NCBI RefSeq assembly: GCF_004340465.1
Contig: NZ_SLVV01000025.1
Location: 1 to 34,357 of the forward strand
Source: Mesobacillus foraminis
GTDB lineage: Bacteria; Bacillota; Bacilli; Bacillales; Cytobacillaceae
Direction: 5' to 3'
DNA: 34,357 nt
In this document: one piece after another, positions 11,401 through 20,447 of the stretch
How the letters are laid out: the number at the start of each line of letters is the position of its first letter
How positions within the stretch are numbered: the first letter of the stretch is position 1
Position numbers and translations under genes: made by a program
The notes under the pieces: generated by a model
What the model was told of the DNA's origin: nothing
Databases searched by the model: none
What the model saw: only the letters and a program-made list of their open reading frames with translations

Positions 11401-14400
11401 GTATTAAACAGGGAAGATATCGGCATCCTTGACAATTTTTTTGAATCAGGGGGACATTCGTTAACCTTACTGATGCTTGGTGCCAGGATCCCTAAAGAAT
11501 TAAACATGGAAATCCCCCTAAGGGATCTATACGCCAATCCAACAGTGAAGGAATTGGCTGAACATATGGAATCCTTAGAAGAGAGCACTTTCGTAGGGAT
11601 TTCTCCAGCACCTGAACGCACGCTTTATCCCGTTTCCTTTGCCCAGAAGCGGATGTATCTTGTCCAAGAGATTGAAGGAAATGATAGCACACACTACAAT
11701 ATGCCAATCGCCCTGGAGATAAAAGGAGAGCTGCAAAAGGATAAAGTTGAAGCCATCCTTCGGTCATTAATCGAAAGACATGAGTCTCTTCGGACATCCT
11801 TTCATCTCGAGGGTGAAGAAATTGTCCAGAAAATCCATTCTCATGCTCATTTCCATTTAGAGGTGATTCCTTCCTCTGGGCGCAATGAACCCATGTTGTT
11901 AAGAGAGTTTGTCCGGCCATTCAACCTCCAGACCGGAAACTTATTCAGGGCGGCCCTGATTGAAAGAACCAATGAGGATTATATCCTTTGCTTGGACATG
12001 CATCACATCATATCTGACGGAGTGTCTGCCAATCTATTATTCCAGGAGTTTATCTCCCTGTACCGCGGCGAGAGACTGCCCGAATTGTCCATTCAATACA
12101 AGGACTATAGCGTCTGGCAACATAGCGAAGTTCAGAAGCAGAAGATCCACGAACAGGAAGAATTCTGGATGGACCGGTTTTCAGGTGAGATTCCTTTATT
12201 GGACTTGCCATCAGACTTCATCAATCAAGAGGAAATTCTTTCAGGAGGGGAGACCCTGAGTTTGGAAATGGGATCCACCTTGTTGAAAGAACTTAAAGAA
12301 CTTTCCTCAAGAGAAGGTACTACTCTGTACACATCACTCCTGGCATCGTTCCACATCCTGCTTTCCAAATACACCAGTCAGGAGGAAATCGTCATCGGTA
12401 CTCCTGTCTCCGGAAGAAGACATGCGGACCTCGAAGGAATCGTCGGGATGTTTGTCAATACATTGGCCATCCGTATGAAGTCTAATCCCGCTCTGACATT
12501 CAAAGAGTTCCTTTCCAATGTGAAGGAGGAGAGCGTCCTAGCCTTTGATCATGCCGATTACCCCTTTGAGATGCTTGTGGAAAAACTGAACCTTCATCGA
12601 GATACAAACAGTACTCCTTTGGTCCAAACCATATTTACCTTCCAAAGCGAGGAGCCACATGGAAACGGCATTCCTGGACTCGCAATTACCCCGTATGAAT
12701 GGGAATGGGGAAATTCGAAGTTCGACTTAACCCTTGCCGTAACCGAAGGGGAGACCCTAAGGGTTTCAGTGGAATATAATACTGGAAAATTCAAAAGGGA
12801 TAGCATCACAAGGTTGCTAGATCGTCTGGAATGGATCTTGGAACAGGTCACGAAAAACCCTGATATTCTCTTAAGTGAGATTGATATAGCGACACCGTAC
12901 GAAAAGCGCATGGTGCTAGAGAAGTTCAATGCAACCTACCGAGACACGCCATTCCATAAAACCATCACAGAGCTTTTCGAGGAACAGGTTGAGAAGGCTC
13001 CCGGCAATCCGGCTGTTGTATGCAAAGATGAGGTTATCACCTATGAGGAATTGCATAACCGGTCCAATAGGCTTGCCAAACTGTTAAGGGACTCCGGAGT
13101 CACTACTGAGACCGTTGTAGGAGTGATCATGAACCAGTCAATCGACATGATCGTGGCCATACTAGGGATTCTTAAATCGGGAGGCGCCTATTTGCCTATC
13201 AATCCCAATTTGCCGGTGGCCAGGCAGTCCTACATGTTAGACGACAGTCTAGCAGGCTACCTGGTGGTCCAAACTCCTAATCAAATTCCGGAATCTTACC
13301 GGGGGACAGTTTTCCCACTGAAACACCTCTCACTGGCCGAAGGAGATTCCGCAGCCAGCCTTGAAGTTACATGCGATCCAACCAACCTTGCCTATATTAT
13401 CTATACATCTGGGACAACCGGAAAACCCAAAGGCGTGATGGTGGAACACCTTTCGCTGGTAAACCTTTGCCTTTGGCATAACCATGAATTCCAAGTCATG
13501 CCGGAAGACCGTAGTACAAAATTGGCGGGATTCGGTTTCGATGCCTCCGTATGGGAAATATTCCCCTATTTGATTGCCGGGTCGTCGATCCATATCATCG
13601 AAGAAGATATCAGGGGGGATGCTGAAGCTTTAAACCTTTACTTTGAACGGAACGGAATCACCATCAGTTTCCTGCCTACACAGTTGGCTGAACAATTCAT
13701 CCCGTTGGGAAATCGGTCATTAAGGATGCTATTGATCGGGGGAGAGAAAGTCAGAAGAATAAGCCGCACACCCTATAGGATTTTCAATAATTATGGTCCT
13801 ACGGAAAATACGGTTGTGGCGACGTACGGTGAGTTGGATGCGGACCAAACGGAACATCCAATCGGACGGCCTATTTGGAATAACCAAATCTTCATCCTTG
13901 ACCCTTCAGGAAATCTGTTGCCCGCTGGAATCCCTGGTGAACTCCATATCGCAGGAAAAGGTTTGGCCAGGGGCTACATGAAGAATCCTGCTCTTACGGA
14001 AGAGAGGTTTGTTGAGAATCCCTTCTCCGGCGGGAAAATGTATAAAACCAGTGACCTGGGGCGTTGGCTTCCGGACGGCACGATCGAGTTTCTGGGAAGA
14101 CGTGACGATCAAGTGAAGATAAGGGGTTATCGGATCGAATTGGATGAAGTGGAAGCAAACCTTCTCCATCACCCATCCATCCAAGATGCTGTCGTTTTGG
14201 CTCATGGGGACGACCGCGAGCACCCTTACTTATGTGCCTATGTCGTCACCTCTAACGAAGTCGGTTACAGGGACATCCGTCGTTTCCTGCTTGAACGTAT
14301 CCCGGAATACATGGTGCCTGCATATATCATTCAGATTGATTCCATGCCGGTAAATCCAAACGGCAAGATAGATAAGAAAAAGCTCTTAGATACACCAAAA

Positions 14401-17400
14401 ATTTCTTTGAAGGACTCTGAATATACGGCACCGCAGACATTTATGGAGAAGAAGGTGGAAGCGATTTTCAAGGAGGTGCTAAAGGTCGAACGTGTCGGCG
14501 TACATGACAACTTCTTTGAACAGGGAGGCCATTCCCTCAATGCCACGATCCTATTGTCAAGGATTCATAAACAGCTGAACGCAGTGATCAAGCTGCGCGA
14601 GTTCTTCGCAAGCCCAACGATTCAGGAGACAGCGGAACTGATCAAGAAGGCGAAAAATGCCGGAAACACCTCGATCCCAAAGGCCCGGGAAATGCCTTTC
14701 TACCCAGTTTCGGCCGCACAGAAGAGAATGTACATCGTCGAACAGCTGGATGCCCAGAATGCCGGTACGCATTATAACATGCCGATTGTGATGGATGTTG
14801 CAGGAAAGCTGAGTGCCGATAAGGTGGAAAAAGCATTCCGAGCATTAATTGCGAGACATGAAGCGCTCCGGACATCGTTCCATTTGGAGGACAACTCCTT
14901 GAACCAAGTGGTCCATCCAGAAGATGTCACGTGGAATCTCCATATCATCAAGGCGGAAGAATCCGAGATTCGAAACCTGGTCAAGAAATTCATTATGCCG
15001 TTTGATTTGCAGCACGCTCCCCTATTCCGCGCGGCTTTAGTAGATGTCAGCCCTACCCGGCACCTTCTAATGATTGATATGCACCATATTATATCCGATG
15101 GAGTCTCTACCAACCTTTTATTAAATGACTTCATCAAGTTATATCAGGGGCACACCCTGACACCAAATTTCCTGCAATATAAGGATTATGCGGTATGGCA
15201 GCAGGAAGAGGAACATCGTGAAAAGCTAAGGGCCCAAGAAAAATACTGGCTGGAAACCCTATCTGGAGAGCTCCCTGTTTTGGATTTACCAGCCGACTTC
15301 ACAAGACCGCCGGTTAGGCAATTTAAAGGAGAGACCCTCGAGTTCTCCGTTGACAGTTCCATCCTGAAAAAATTAAAAAGACTCTCTTCCTCGGAAGGGG
15401 CAACCTTGTATATGACATTATTGGCCGCCTATAATGTGCTTCTTTCCAAGTATACCGAAAAAGAGGACATTATCGTGGGATCCCCTATTGCAGGCAGGCC
15501 CCATGCCGATCTTGAAGAAGTAGTAGGAGTGTTTGTGAATGTCCTTGCGTTAAGGAACAGACCTAAAGGATCGCTGAGTTTTAGGGAATTCCTAGCAAAC
15601 GTTAGGCGGGAGACCCTCAACGCTTACGAGCATGGGGATTTCCCATATGAGGAGCTGGTCGAAAAGCTGGATTTAGTACGCGATTTCAGCAGAAATCCTA
15701 TATTCGATACAACCTTCAGTTTGCAGAACTTTGACTTTGGCATGGCCGAACACGAGGAATTGCAATTCAAGCCTTTTGAAATTGAATGGAAGAGCTCAAA
15801 ATTTGATTTAAGCTGGATATGCCAGGAAGGGGAGTTTCTCCATATTTCTTTGGAATACAACACTAGCCTGTTTACCCAGGAAACGATCAATCGAATGAAG
15901 AACCATTTTCTTCACCTGCTGGACCAAATTGTGGAAGACCCGGGCAAGAGGCTTGATGACATGATTCTCGTGACGGAGGGAGAGAAGCACCAGCTTCTCT
16001 ACAGCTTCAATGAGACTGAAAGGCCATTCGAATGGAACAAAACCATCCATGAGCTGTTTGAGGAACAAGTGCGTAAGACCCCTGACCTTATTGCCGTAGC
16101 CTTTGGCGATAAACAGCTCACCTACCGGGAGTTGAATGCCAAGGCAAATCAGCTCGCATGGCTTTTAAGAGAAAGGGGCACGGTCCGGGAAGAACTGGTC
16201 GGGATCATGCTGGACCGCTCTCCCGAGATGATTGTGGGCATCCTTGGCGTGCTAAAGGCAGGAGGCGCCTACGTACCGATCGACCCGTCTTATCCTTTGG
16301 AAAGGATTTGCTATATCCTTGAAGACAGTGGTGTTCAGTGCCTATTGACACAGAAGGGCGTCAAAGTGCCGGACAGCTATACGGGAGAGACGATCCTGAT
16401 TGACCATCCCCAATTGAACAGCAGAGTTTGTGAGAATCTGGATCCTGTCAACGCCGCGGAGGACCTGGCCTATGTCATTTACACATCTGGATCGACCGGA
16501 AAGCCGAAAGGTGTGTTAATCGAGCATCGGGGTGTCAGTAACTTCCAGCTCATGGCTGAATCCTACGGCATCCGGGAGGGCAGCCGGGTCTTACAGTTTG
16601 CTTCTTACAGCTTTGACGCATCGGTTGAGGAAATCTTTCACACGTTATTGGCCGGTGGCACGCTGTTTATCTGCAGCAAAGATCAACTATTGTCAGGGAT
16701 TGAATTTATTCAATATCTGGAGGAAAACTCCATTAGCACCCTGACGGTTCCTCCTTCTTACTTAAGGGCACTGCCGTTCCATGAATTGCCTGCCCTTGAA
16801 ACGTTGATAACGGCGGGGGAACCTTGTTCGAAGGACTTGGCTGCCAAGTGGGGGCGTAACCGCCGGTTCATAAATGCTTACGGCCCGACTGAATCAACAG
16901 TTTGCGCCACACTTTCGGATGAAGTTGAGGAAAAGGTCTGCATTGGTCGGCCAATAGCCAACAAAAAAATTTATATCTTAAATCCCTCTGGGCAATTACA
17001 GCCGGTGGGAATTCCCGGGGAACTTTGCATCGCCGGGGAAGGACTGGCCAGGGGTTACCTGAATCAACCCTCCTTAACAGCGGAACGGTTTACTGACCAT
17101 CCGTCACTTCCCGGAACGAGGATATATCGTACAGGGGATCTTGCAAGATGGCAACCTGATGGAACCATCGAATATATCGGCAGACAGGATGAACAAGTGA
17201 AGGTCCGCGGCTACAGGATTGAAATTGGAGAGGTAGAAACCTGCTTGTTGAACTTTCCGGCTGTAAAGGATACTAAAGTGATTTCCCAAGAAGATTCGAA
17301 AGGGAACACCAGTCTCTGTGCGTACGTTGTTATGGAAGGAGAAATGGAGGCAGGCGGACTCCGCCAATATCTGTCTTACAAGCTTCCAGAATTCATGATA

Positions 17401-18729
17401 CCAGACCACTTTATACAGCTCGATTCCTTGCCTGTTACCAGCAATGGAAAGGTGGACAAGAAAAGACTACCAACCCCACAAAAAAGGAGCATAGGGGAAG
17501 ACCTCTTTTCAGTAGCCGATCCTGTGGAATTCAGACTATTGGAATTATGGGAAGAAATCCTCGAGGTGCCAGGTATTGGGGTCCATGAGAATTTCTTTGA
17601 ATTAGGTGGGCAGTCTTTGAAAGGCATGCTGCTCGTTTCAAGGTTACAGCTGGAAATGAAAGTAAAGCTTTCCTTGAATGATCTTTTCCTCCATCCAATT
17701 CTGAAGGATTTGGCTGACTGCGTACGGAGGAGGTTGAACACCGCTCAGGTACCAGTTGGGGCTCAGGGAAAAGACATAGGGACCATGCAATCTCTCCCTT
17801 CTTATAAGATACCGGCGTATGTCAATCAGTCATCATATACCGAAGAAGAGATCCTTCTAGGCTCGGGGGATACGAAAATCCCTGCTACACTGACGATACC
17901 TAAGACAAGGGGCCCGGTGCCTGTCGTGGTCCTTATTCCTGGAGACGGTGATGTGGACCGCGATTCCACCCTTTACGCACTCAAGCCGTTTAAAGACATC
18001 GCGGTGGGGCTGGCGAGCCGCAATATAGCCGTCTTGCGTTATGAAAAGCGAACCAGCAAGCGTTTCAAGTTATTTGAGGAGTACACTGTATCGGACGAGT
18101 TTTATGAAGATGCTGTGGAGGCGGTTCAGTTTCTGAGGGAATCAGACAAATTAGCGACCAGTGACATCTTCTTGGTCGGACACTGCCGAGGAGGATGGTT
18201 GCTTCCTGGCATCTTGGAAAGAAAAGAAATGGAAGGGATAGCAGGAGGGGTTGTACTGTCGGCGCCAAATCCACAGATCTCTGCGTTTGATATGATTCTG
18301 CAAAATGAGTTACCGGGCTTATCTTCTGAAGAATTGATGATGTGCAGGGAACAGCTAAGAATGTTACAGTGCCTACCTATCGACAAATTAAAAAAAGAAG
18401 AGTTTATGCTCGCTCCAAGTCTAGAATGGTGGCTTAGTCTGAAAGACTATATCCCTGGTGAATCCCAAAAGTTAAAAGAAATTCCGTTCTTGGTACTCCA
18501 GGGAGGCAGGGATATCAATGTATCAGCGGACGACTTCGATAAGTGGAAGGAAGTTTTATCGAAAAATCGAAATGCTGCGTTTGGTTATTTTAAAAAGTTG
18601 AATCATGGATATGTGGAGGGGAAAGGCCCTGCAAATATGGAAGAGTATCTGCTCCCAGGGAATGTTCCGGATTATGTAGTAGAAGAAATCGGTAATTGGA
18701 TTAAGGCGAAAATCTCGGTTGTGAACTAG
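8467..18729 (+). CDS. NRPS, three modules plus atypical Cys release domain: C-A-T-C-A(Leu)-T-C-A-T-TE
   Basis: This terminal synthetase has 3420 residues from the ATG at 8467. A GTG at 8458 is in frame, but the ATG has GGAG at good spacing and gives an N-terminus parallel to the preceding synthetase. It opens with a COM acceptor head (LSPMQQGMLFH) and a C domain of the post-E type (HHILMDGW, 144-151). T-domain serines are Ser998, Ser2023 and Ser3050 (GGQS rather than GGHS). The later C domains carry HHIISDG at 1179 and 2206. Pocket codes by eye: module 1 D-G-F-L-M-G-V-V-F-K (aliphatic, Ile/Val-like); module 2 D-A-W-F-L-G-N-V-V-K, the classic Leu code; module 3 D-A-E-T-I-A-A-V-C-K (between Tyr/Phe and Lys codes). 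From about residue 3110 there is an alpha/beta hydrolase that looks like an esterase/dienelactone-hydrolase type enzyme rather than a standard thioesterase. It carries GHCRGG (Cys3240), GGRD (Asp3349) and LNHG (His3380), an apparent Cys-Asp-His triad. It should release the peptide by hydrolysis, cyclization or transfer; which one cannot be told. Confidence 0.94.
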   Translation: MFDRNNVKDMYRLSPMQQGMLFHTIKDEKSRAYFDQLSLDISGTVNTSCLKAGVNSLIEKYDVLRTLFLFEKVKRPMQVVLKTRKASVHFEDVSGLPDTQRSAYIQEFKEKDRERGFDLSRDLLIRFSLFKTGENTNVLLISSHHILMDGWCMEIILSDLFHYYHMYLKGLPVKIEKTIPYSSFIRWLDQQEDEKAKSFWKDYLHGFKELSGIPFREASPSSGFVREEFHFGLGETLTGRLEQLAKANQVTMNTLIQSFWGIMLQKLNDTRDVMFGSVVSGRPSEIQGVERIVGLFINTIPVRISSADGETLSGLIKRVQEGFMAAGNYDYLSLADIQQHGEASGALFDHIMAFENFPVNSIGPVDPAEREMGFTVTGMEAYEQTNYDFTIQFHAGDEIAGKITYNGAAYSKKFIEKIPAYLQTIGEVATGSPDIQISEISLTSEEEVRTLLERNCTSREYPKEKTVSQLFEEQAEKTPENVALVFEGEELTYRELNEYANRIARTLIKQGVRRGETVGLLTERSIERIAGMLGVLKSGAAYLPIDPGYPAERIQYILDDCGTQMVLLHGGVLPDTYEGKSLKVKEALAESDSSNPRRIPGPEDLAYIIYTSGSTGKPKGSLITHRNVIKTIINNGYLEVEEADRFLQLLNYAFDGSVFDIYASLLNGARLVLVPKDTVGDAIRLSRLIQEEQVTISLMTTALFNAMVDVDLESLKGLRKLMFGGEMVSVNHVRKALRVMGDHRLIHVYGPSEATVFATTHSITGKDFDLNTVPIGGPISNTSVYVLNSSGQLLPEGVPGELAIGGDGVSRGYLNRPELNKERFLENPFVPGDVIYRTGDLVRWLPDGNLEYLGRIDQQVKIRGHRIELGEVESRMKEFPAVQEAAATARMDSHGHSYLCAYIVWEGRATVALLRDYLREHLPDYMIPTRFASLDNLPLTPNGKVDKNQLPETQETHDHRHQKATTKLEKKLVGLYQEVLNREDIGILDNFFESGGHSLTLLMLGARIPKELNMEIPLRDLYANPTVKELAEHMESLEESTFVGISPAPERTLYPVSFAQKRMYLVQEIEGNDSTHYNMPIALEIKGELQKDKVEAILRSLIERHESLRTSFHLEGEEIVQKIHSHAHFHLEVIPSSGRNEPMLLREFVRPFNLQTGNLFRAALIERTNEDYILCLDMHHIISDGVSANLLFQEFISLYRGERLPELSIQYKDYSVWQHSEVQKQKIHEQEEFWMDRFSGEIPLLDLPSDFINQEEILSGGETLSLEMGSTLLKELKELSSREGTTLYTSLLASFHILLSKYTSQEEIVIGTPVSGRRHADLEGIVGMFVNTLAIRMKSNPALTFKEFLSNVKEESVLAFDHADYPFEMLVEKLNLHRDTNSTPLVQTIFTFQSEEPHGNGIPGLAITPYEWEWGNSKFDLTLAVTEGETLRVSVEYNTGKFKRDSITRLLDRLEWILEQVTKNPDILLSEIDIATPYEKRMVLEKFNATYRDTPFHKTITELFEEQVEKAPGNPAVVCKDEVITYEELHNRSNRLAKLLRDSGVTTETVVGVIMNQSIDMIVAILGILKSGGAYLPINPNLPVARQSYMLDDSLAGYLVVQTPNQIPESYRGTVFPLKHLSLAEGDSAASLEVTCDPTNLAYIIYTSGTTGKPKGVMVEHLSLVNLCLWHNHEFQVMPEDRSTKLAGFGFDASVWEIFPYLIAGSSIHIIEEDIRGDAEALNLYFERNGITISFLPTQLAEQFIPLGNRSLRMLLIGGEKVRRISRTPYRIFNNYGPTENTVVATYGELDADQTEHPIGRPIWNNQIFILDPSGNLLPAGIPGELHIAGKGLARGYMKNPALTEERFVENPFSGGKMYKTSDLGRWLPDGTIEFLGRRDDQVKIRGYRIELDEVEANLLHHPSIQDAVVLAHGDDREHPYLCAYVVTSNEVGYRDIRRFLLERIPEYMVPAYIIQIDSMPVNPNGKIDKKKLLDTPKISLKDSEYTAPQTFMEKKVEAIFKEVLKVERVGVHDNFFEQGGHSLNATILLSRIHKQLNAVIKLREFFASPTIQETAELIKKAKNAGNTSIPKAREMPFYPVSAAQKRMYIVEQLDAQNAGTHYNMPIVMDVAGKLSADKVEKAFRALIARHEALRTSFHLEDNSLNQVVHPEDVTWNLHIIKAEESEIRNLVKKFIMPFDLQHAPLFRAALVDVSPTRHLLMIDMHHIISDGVSTNLLLNDFIKLYQGHTLTPNFLQYKDYAVWQQEEEHREKLRAQEKYWLETLSGELPVLDLPADFTRPPVRQFKGETLEFSVDSSILKKLKRLSSSEGATLYMTLLAAYNVLLSKYTEKEDIIVGSPIAGRPHADLEEVVGVFVNVLALRNRPKGSLSFREFLANVRRETLNAYEHGDFPYEELVEKLDLVRDFSRNPIFDTTFSLQNFDFGMAEHEELQFKPFEIEWKSSKFDLSWICQEGEFLHISLEYNTSLFTQETINRMKNHFLHLLDQIVEDPGKRLDDMILVTEGEKHQLLYSFNETERPFEWNKTIHELFEEQVRKTPDLIAVAFGDKQLTYRELNAKANQLAWLLRERGTVREELVGIMLDRSPEMIVGILGVLKAGGAYVPIDPSYPLERICYILEDSGVQCLLTQKGVKVPDSYTGETILIDHPQLNSRVCENLDPVNAAEDLAYVIYTSGSTGKPKGVLIEHRGVSNFQLMAESYGIREGSRVLQFASYSFDASVEEIFHTLLAGGTLFICSKDQLLSGIEFIQYLEENSISTLTVPPSYLRALPFHELPALETLITAGEPCSKDLAAKWGRNRRFINAYGPTESTVCATLSDEVEEKVCIGRPIANKKIYILNPSGQLQPVGIPGELCIAGEGLARGYLNQPSLTAERFTDHPSLPGTRIYRTGDLARWQPDGTIEYIGRQDEQVKVRGYRIEIGEVETCLLNFPAVKDTKVISQEDSKGNTSLCAYVVMEGEMEAGGLRQYLSYKLPEFMIPDHFIQLDSLPVTSNGKVDKKRLPTPQKRSIGEDLFSVADPVEFRLLELWEEILEVPGIGVHENFFELGGQSLKGMLLVSRLQLEMKVKLSLNDLFLHPILKDLADCVRRRLNTAQVPVGAQGKDIGTMQSLPSYKIPAYVNQSSYTEEEILLGSGDTKIPATLTIPKTRGPVPVVVLIPGDGDVDRDSTLYALKPFKDIAVGLASRNIAVLRYEKRTSKRFKLFEEYTVSDEFYEDAVEAVQFLRESDKLATSDIFLVGHCRGGWLLPGILERKEMEGIAGGVVLSAPNPQISAFDMILQNELPGLSSEELMMCREQLRMLQCLPIDKLKKEEFMLAPSLEWWLSLKDYIPGESQKLKEIPFLVLQGGRDINVSADDFDKWKEVLSKNRNAAFGYFKKLNHGYVEGKGPANMEEYLLPGNVPDYVVEEIGNWIKAKISVVN

Positions 18730-18740
18730 ATAAACAGGAT

Positions 18741-18772
18741 GCCTGTGCAGCTTGAAAACTGTCTGCACAGGC
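18741..18772 (+). other. Perfect 10-bp stem hairpin between NRPS and Sfp gene
   Basis: Arms GCCTGTGCAG (18741-18750) and CTGCACAGGC (18763-18772) are perfect inverse complements around a 12-base loop, between the NRPS stop and the phosphopantetheinyl transferase start. No run of T follows, so it is not a standard intrinsic terminator. It may set relative expression by RNA processing or stability; that is inference. Confidence 0.6.
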
Positions 18773-18794
18773 CTTCGGAAAGCGGGTGCTGATT

Positions 18795-19529
18795 ATGATT
18801 ACACTCTACGCAGTTAAAAGTACAGTAGGTTGGGATACCATAGAGTCTGAAGGAAGCTTGGAGACTGTTCCACCGGCAGAACGGCTAAGGATCCTCAAAT
18901 TTAAGAAAAATGAAGACAAAACGAGGGCATTGTTAGCTATCCTTCTATCCCGTTATGCTCTTGCTAAAGCCCTTCAGACACAAGAAGACGAACTTGTCAT
19001 TGAACGTGATGAGTACGGAAGACCCTTCCTTGCAAGTCCTCATTGGGAAGGGGATTTTAATCTTTCCCATTCAGGCGAATGGGTAGTCTGTGCCGTCACT
19101 TCCAAAGGAAAAATAGGAGTTGATGTCGAGAAAGTTGAAGAGGTAGATATCAATCTATTTAAAGGAGTCCTTACAAGCAGGGAACTGGAATTACTAGCTG
19201 GCAGCAAAGGAGAGGCCATCCCTGTCTTTTATAGCTTATGGTCCAGAAAGGAGTCATTCGTTAAAGCCCTAGGAACGGGATTATCCCAGCCCATTGACAA
19301 GTTTGAATTTGTTGCCGAACCCGCAGTGGATGGCTATCAAGTTCGTCTTACGGATGCGGGAATACTCCCCTCTTGGAAGTGTAAGGATTTCAGTCTGGAT
19401 AAGGGGTACAGTTTGGCAGTCAGTACCGATCAACCTTCCTTCCCTAAAATCATAAATTTTGTGAGTACTGCAGAATTATTCAGCACACCCTTACAAACCC
19501 GATCAATGTGGTACCATTGTGAACACTAG
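18795..19529 (+). CDS. Sfp-type 4'-phosphopantetheinyl transferase
   Basis: This enzyme transfers the phosphopantetheine arm of CoA to the conserved serine of carrier domains, turning apo-NRPS into the active holo form. From the ATG at 18795 it is 244 residues, close to the size of Sfp. Visible family motifs are FNLSHSGEWVV (88-98), GVDVE (108-112, Mg/CoA site) and WSRKESFVKALGTGL (149-163). An in-frame GTG at 18786 is an alternative start; neither has a strong ribosome site. It lies 65 bases after the last NRPS gene on the same strand, so it most likely activates the carrier domains in this cluster. The last ~30 residues show no recognised motif. Confidence 0.93.
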   Translation: MITLYAVKSTVGWDTIESEGSLETVPPAERLRILKFKKNEDKTRALLAILLSRYALAKALQTQEDELVIERDEYGRPFLASPHWEGDFNLSHSGEWVVCAVTSKGKIGVDVEKVEEVDINLFKGVLTSRELELLAGSKGEAIPVFYSLWSRKESFVKALGTGLSQPIDKFEFVAEPAVDGYQVRLTDAGILPSWKCKDFSLDKGYSLAVSTDQPSFPKIINFVSTAELFSTPLQTRSMWYHCEH

Positions 19530-19567
19530 ATAGAAAGAGATTGTCATAATAAAAAGGAGGAGCCAGG

Positions 19568-20341
19568 TTGAACAGGAAAAACATTTGCAGCAGTTTTTAT
19601 TACTATAAATCCAAAGCCAATCCAGTGGTCCGACTCTTATGTTTCCCTTATGCGGGAGGAAGTGCGCTGGCTTACCGCCAATGGACTCAAAGTCTCGCAG
19701 ACGAAATAGAGGTTTGCCCTATACAACTTCCAGGAAGGGAGAATAGGATGGCGGAGGAGCCAATACGTGCCTTGCCGAAGTTGATCACCCTCTTGGCAGA
19801 TGAACTGGAACCAGCGATTAACAGTTCTATACCTTATGCATTCTTTGGTCACAGCATGGGAGCTTTAATCAGCTATGAATTGGCTAAGGAAATAAACAAG
19901 CGTTCCTGGAAGATGCCTATACAGCTGTTTTTATCCGGTAAAAGACCTCCACAGCTATCTAAAAAAGAAAGGCCGACATACAATCTCCCAGAAAAAGAAT
20001 TTATCGATGAACTTAGAAAAATGAATGGAACACCTGAAGAAGTATTGGACAATAAGGAGATCATGGACCTGTTTTTGCCCATTATAAGAGCTGATTTTGA
20101 GATTGTGGATACCTATCAATTTGACTTATCAAGCCCTTTAAGTTGTCCGATAACAGCTTTCGGCGGTTTGAATGATCCACTGACCCAAAAAGAAGATTTG
20201 GATTCCTGGAAAGAACTTACTACATCTGAGTTTAATATACACCTATTTCCAGGTGATCACTTCTATCTATTTGAACATGAAAAAAAATTACTTAAGGCCA
20301 TCCAGGAAGAATTTTTCTATGCATTTCATCGCCCTTCGTAA
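19568..20341 (+). CDS. Type II thioesterase (GrsT/SrfAD-like)
   Basis: This is a stand-alone editing thioesterase of 257 residues that removes wrongly loaded acyl groups from NRPS carrier domains. It shows the family N-terminus (LLCFPYAGGSALAYRQW), the oxyanion-region LPGRENR (54-60), the nucleophile elbow GHSMG (Ser96), Asp203 (GGLNDPL) and His231 (GDHFYLF). The start is TTG at 19568, chosen because AAGGAGG (19554-19560) sits 7 bases upstream. It is the last gene of the NRPS operon and is followed 13 bases later by a terminator hairpin. It has a normal Ser elbow, unlike the fused release domain of the terminal synthetase. Confidence 0.94.
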   Translation: MNRKNICSSFYYYKSKANPVVRLLCFPYAGGSALAYRQWTQSLADEIEVCPIQLPGRENRMAEEPIRALPKLITLLADELEPAINSSIPYAFFGHSMGALISYELAKEINKRSWKMPIQLFLSGKRPPQLSKKERPTYNLPEKEFIDELRKMNGTPEEVLDNKEIMDLFLPIIRADFEIVDTYQFDLSSPLSCPITAFGGLNDPLTQKEDLDSWKELTTSEFNIHLFPGDHFYLFEHEKKLLKAIQEEFFYAFHRPS

Positions 20342-20354
20342 AATCAGTATAACA

Positions 20355-20385
20355 AAAAGGACTGTAACTTTTTGACAGTCCTTTT
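20355..20385. terminator. Bidirectional intrinsic terminator
   Basis: Perfect 11-bp stem AAAAGGACTGT / ACAGTCCTTTT (20355-20365 and 20375-20385) with a 9-base loop. The A-rich and T-rich arms mean it can end the NRPS operon on the + strand and the pheromone/regulator transcript on the - strand. Confidence 0.85.
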
Positions 20386-20447
20386 AGTACGAATCTTCTC
20401 AAATCCAAGAAGCACGATCGATATGAATGTTAATCCAATTCATGTAA

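Noticed and set aside
853-18729. Many medium antisense frames across the NRPS genes
   Set aside because: They mirror conserved NRPS motifs in the complementary strand and have no independent start signals; GC-rich codon use explains them.
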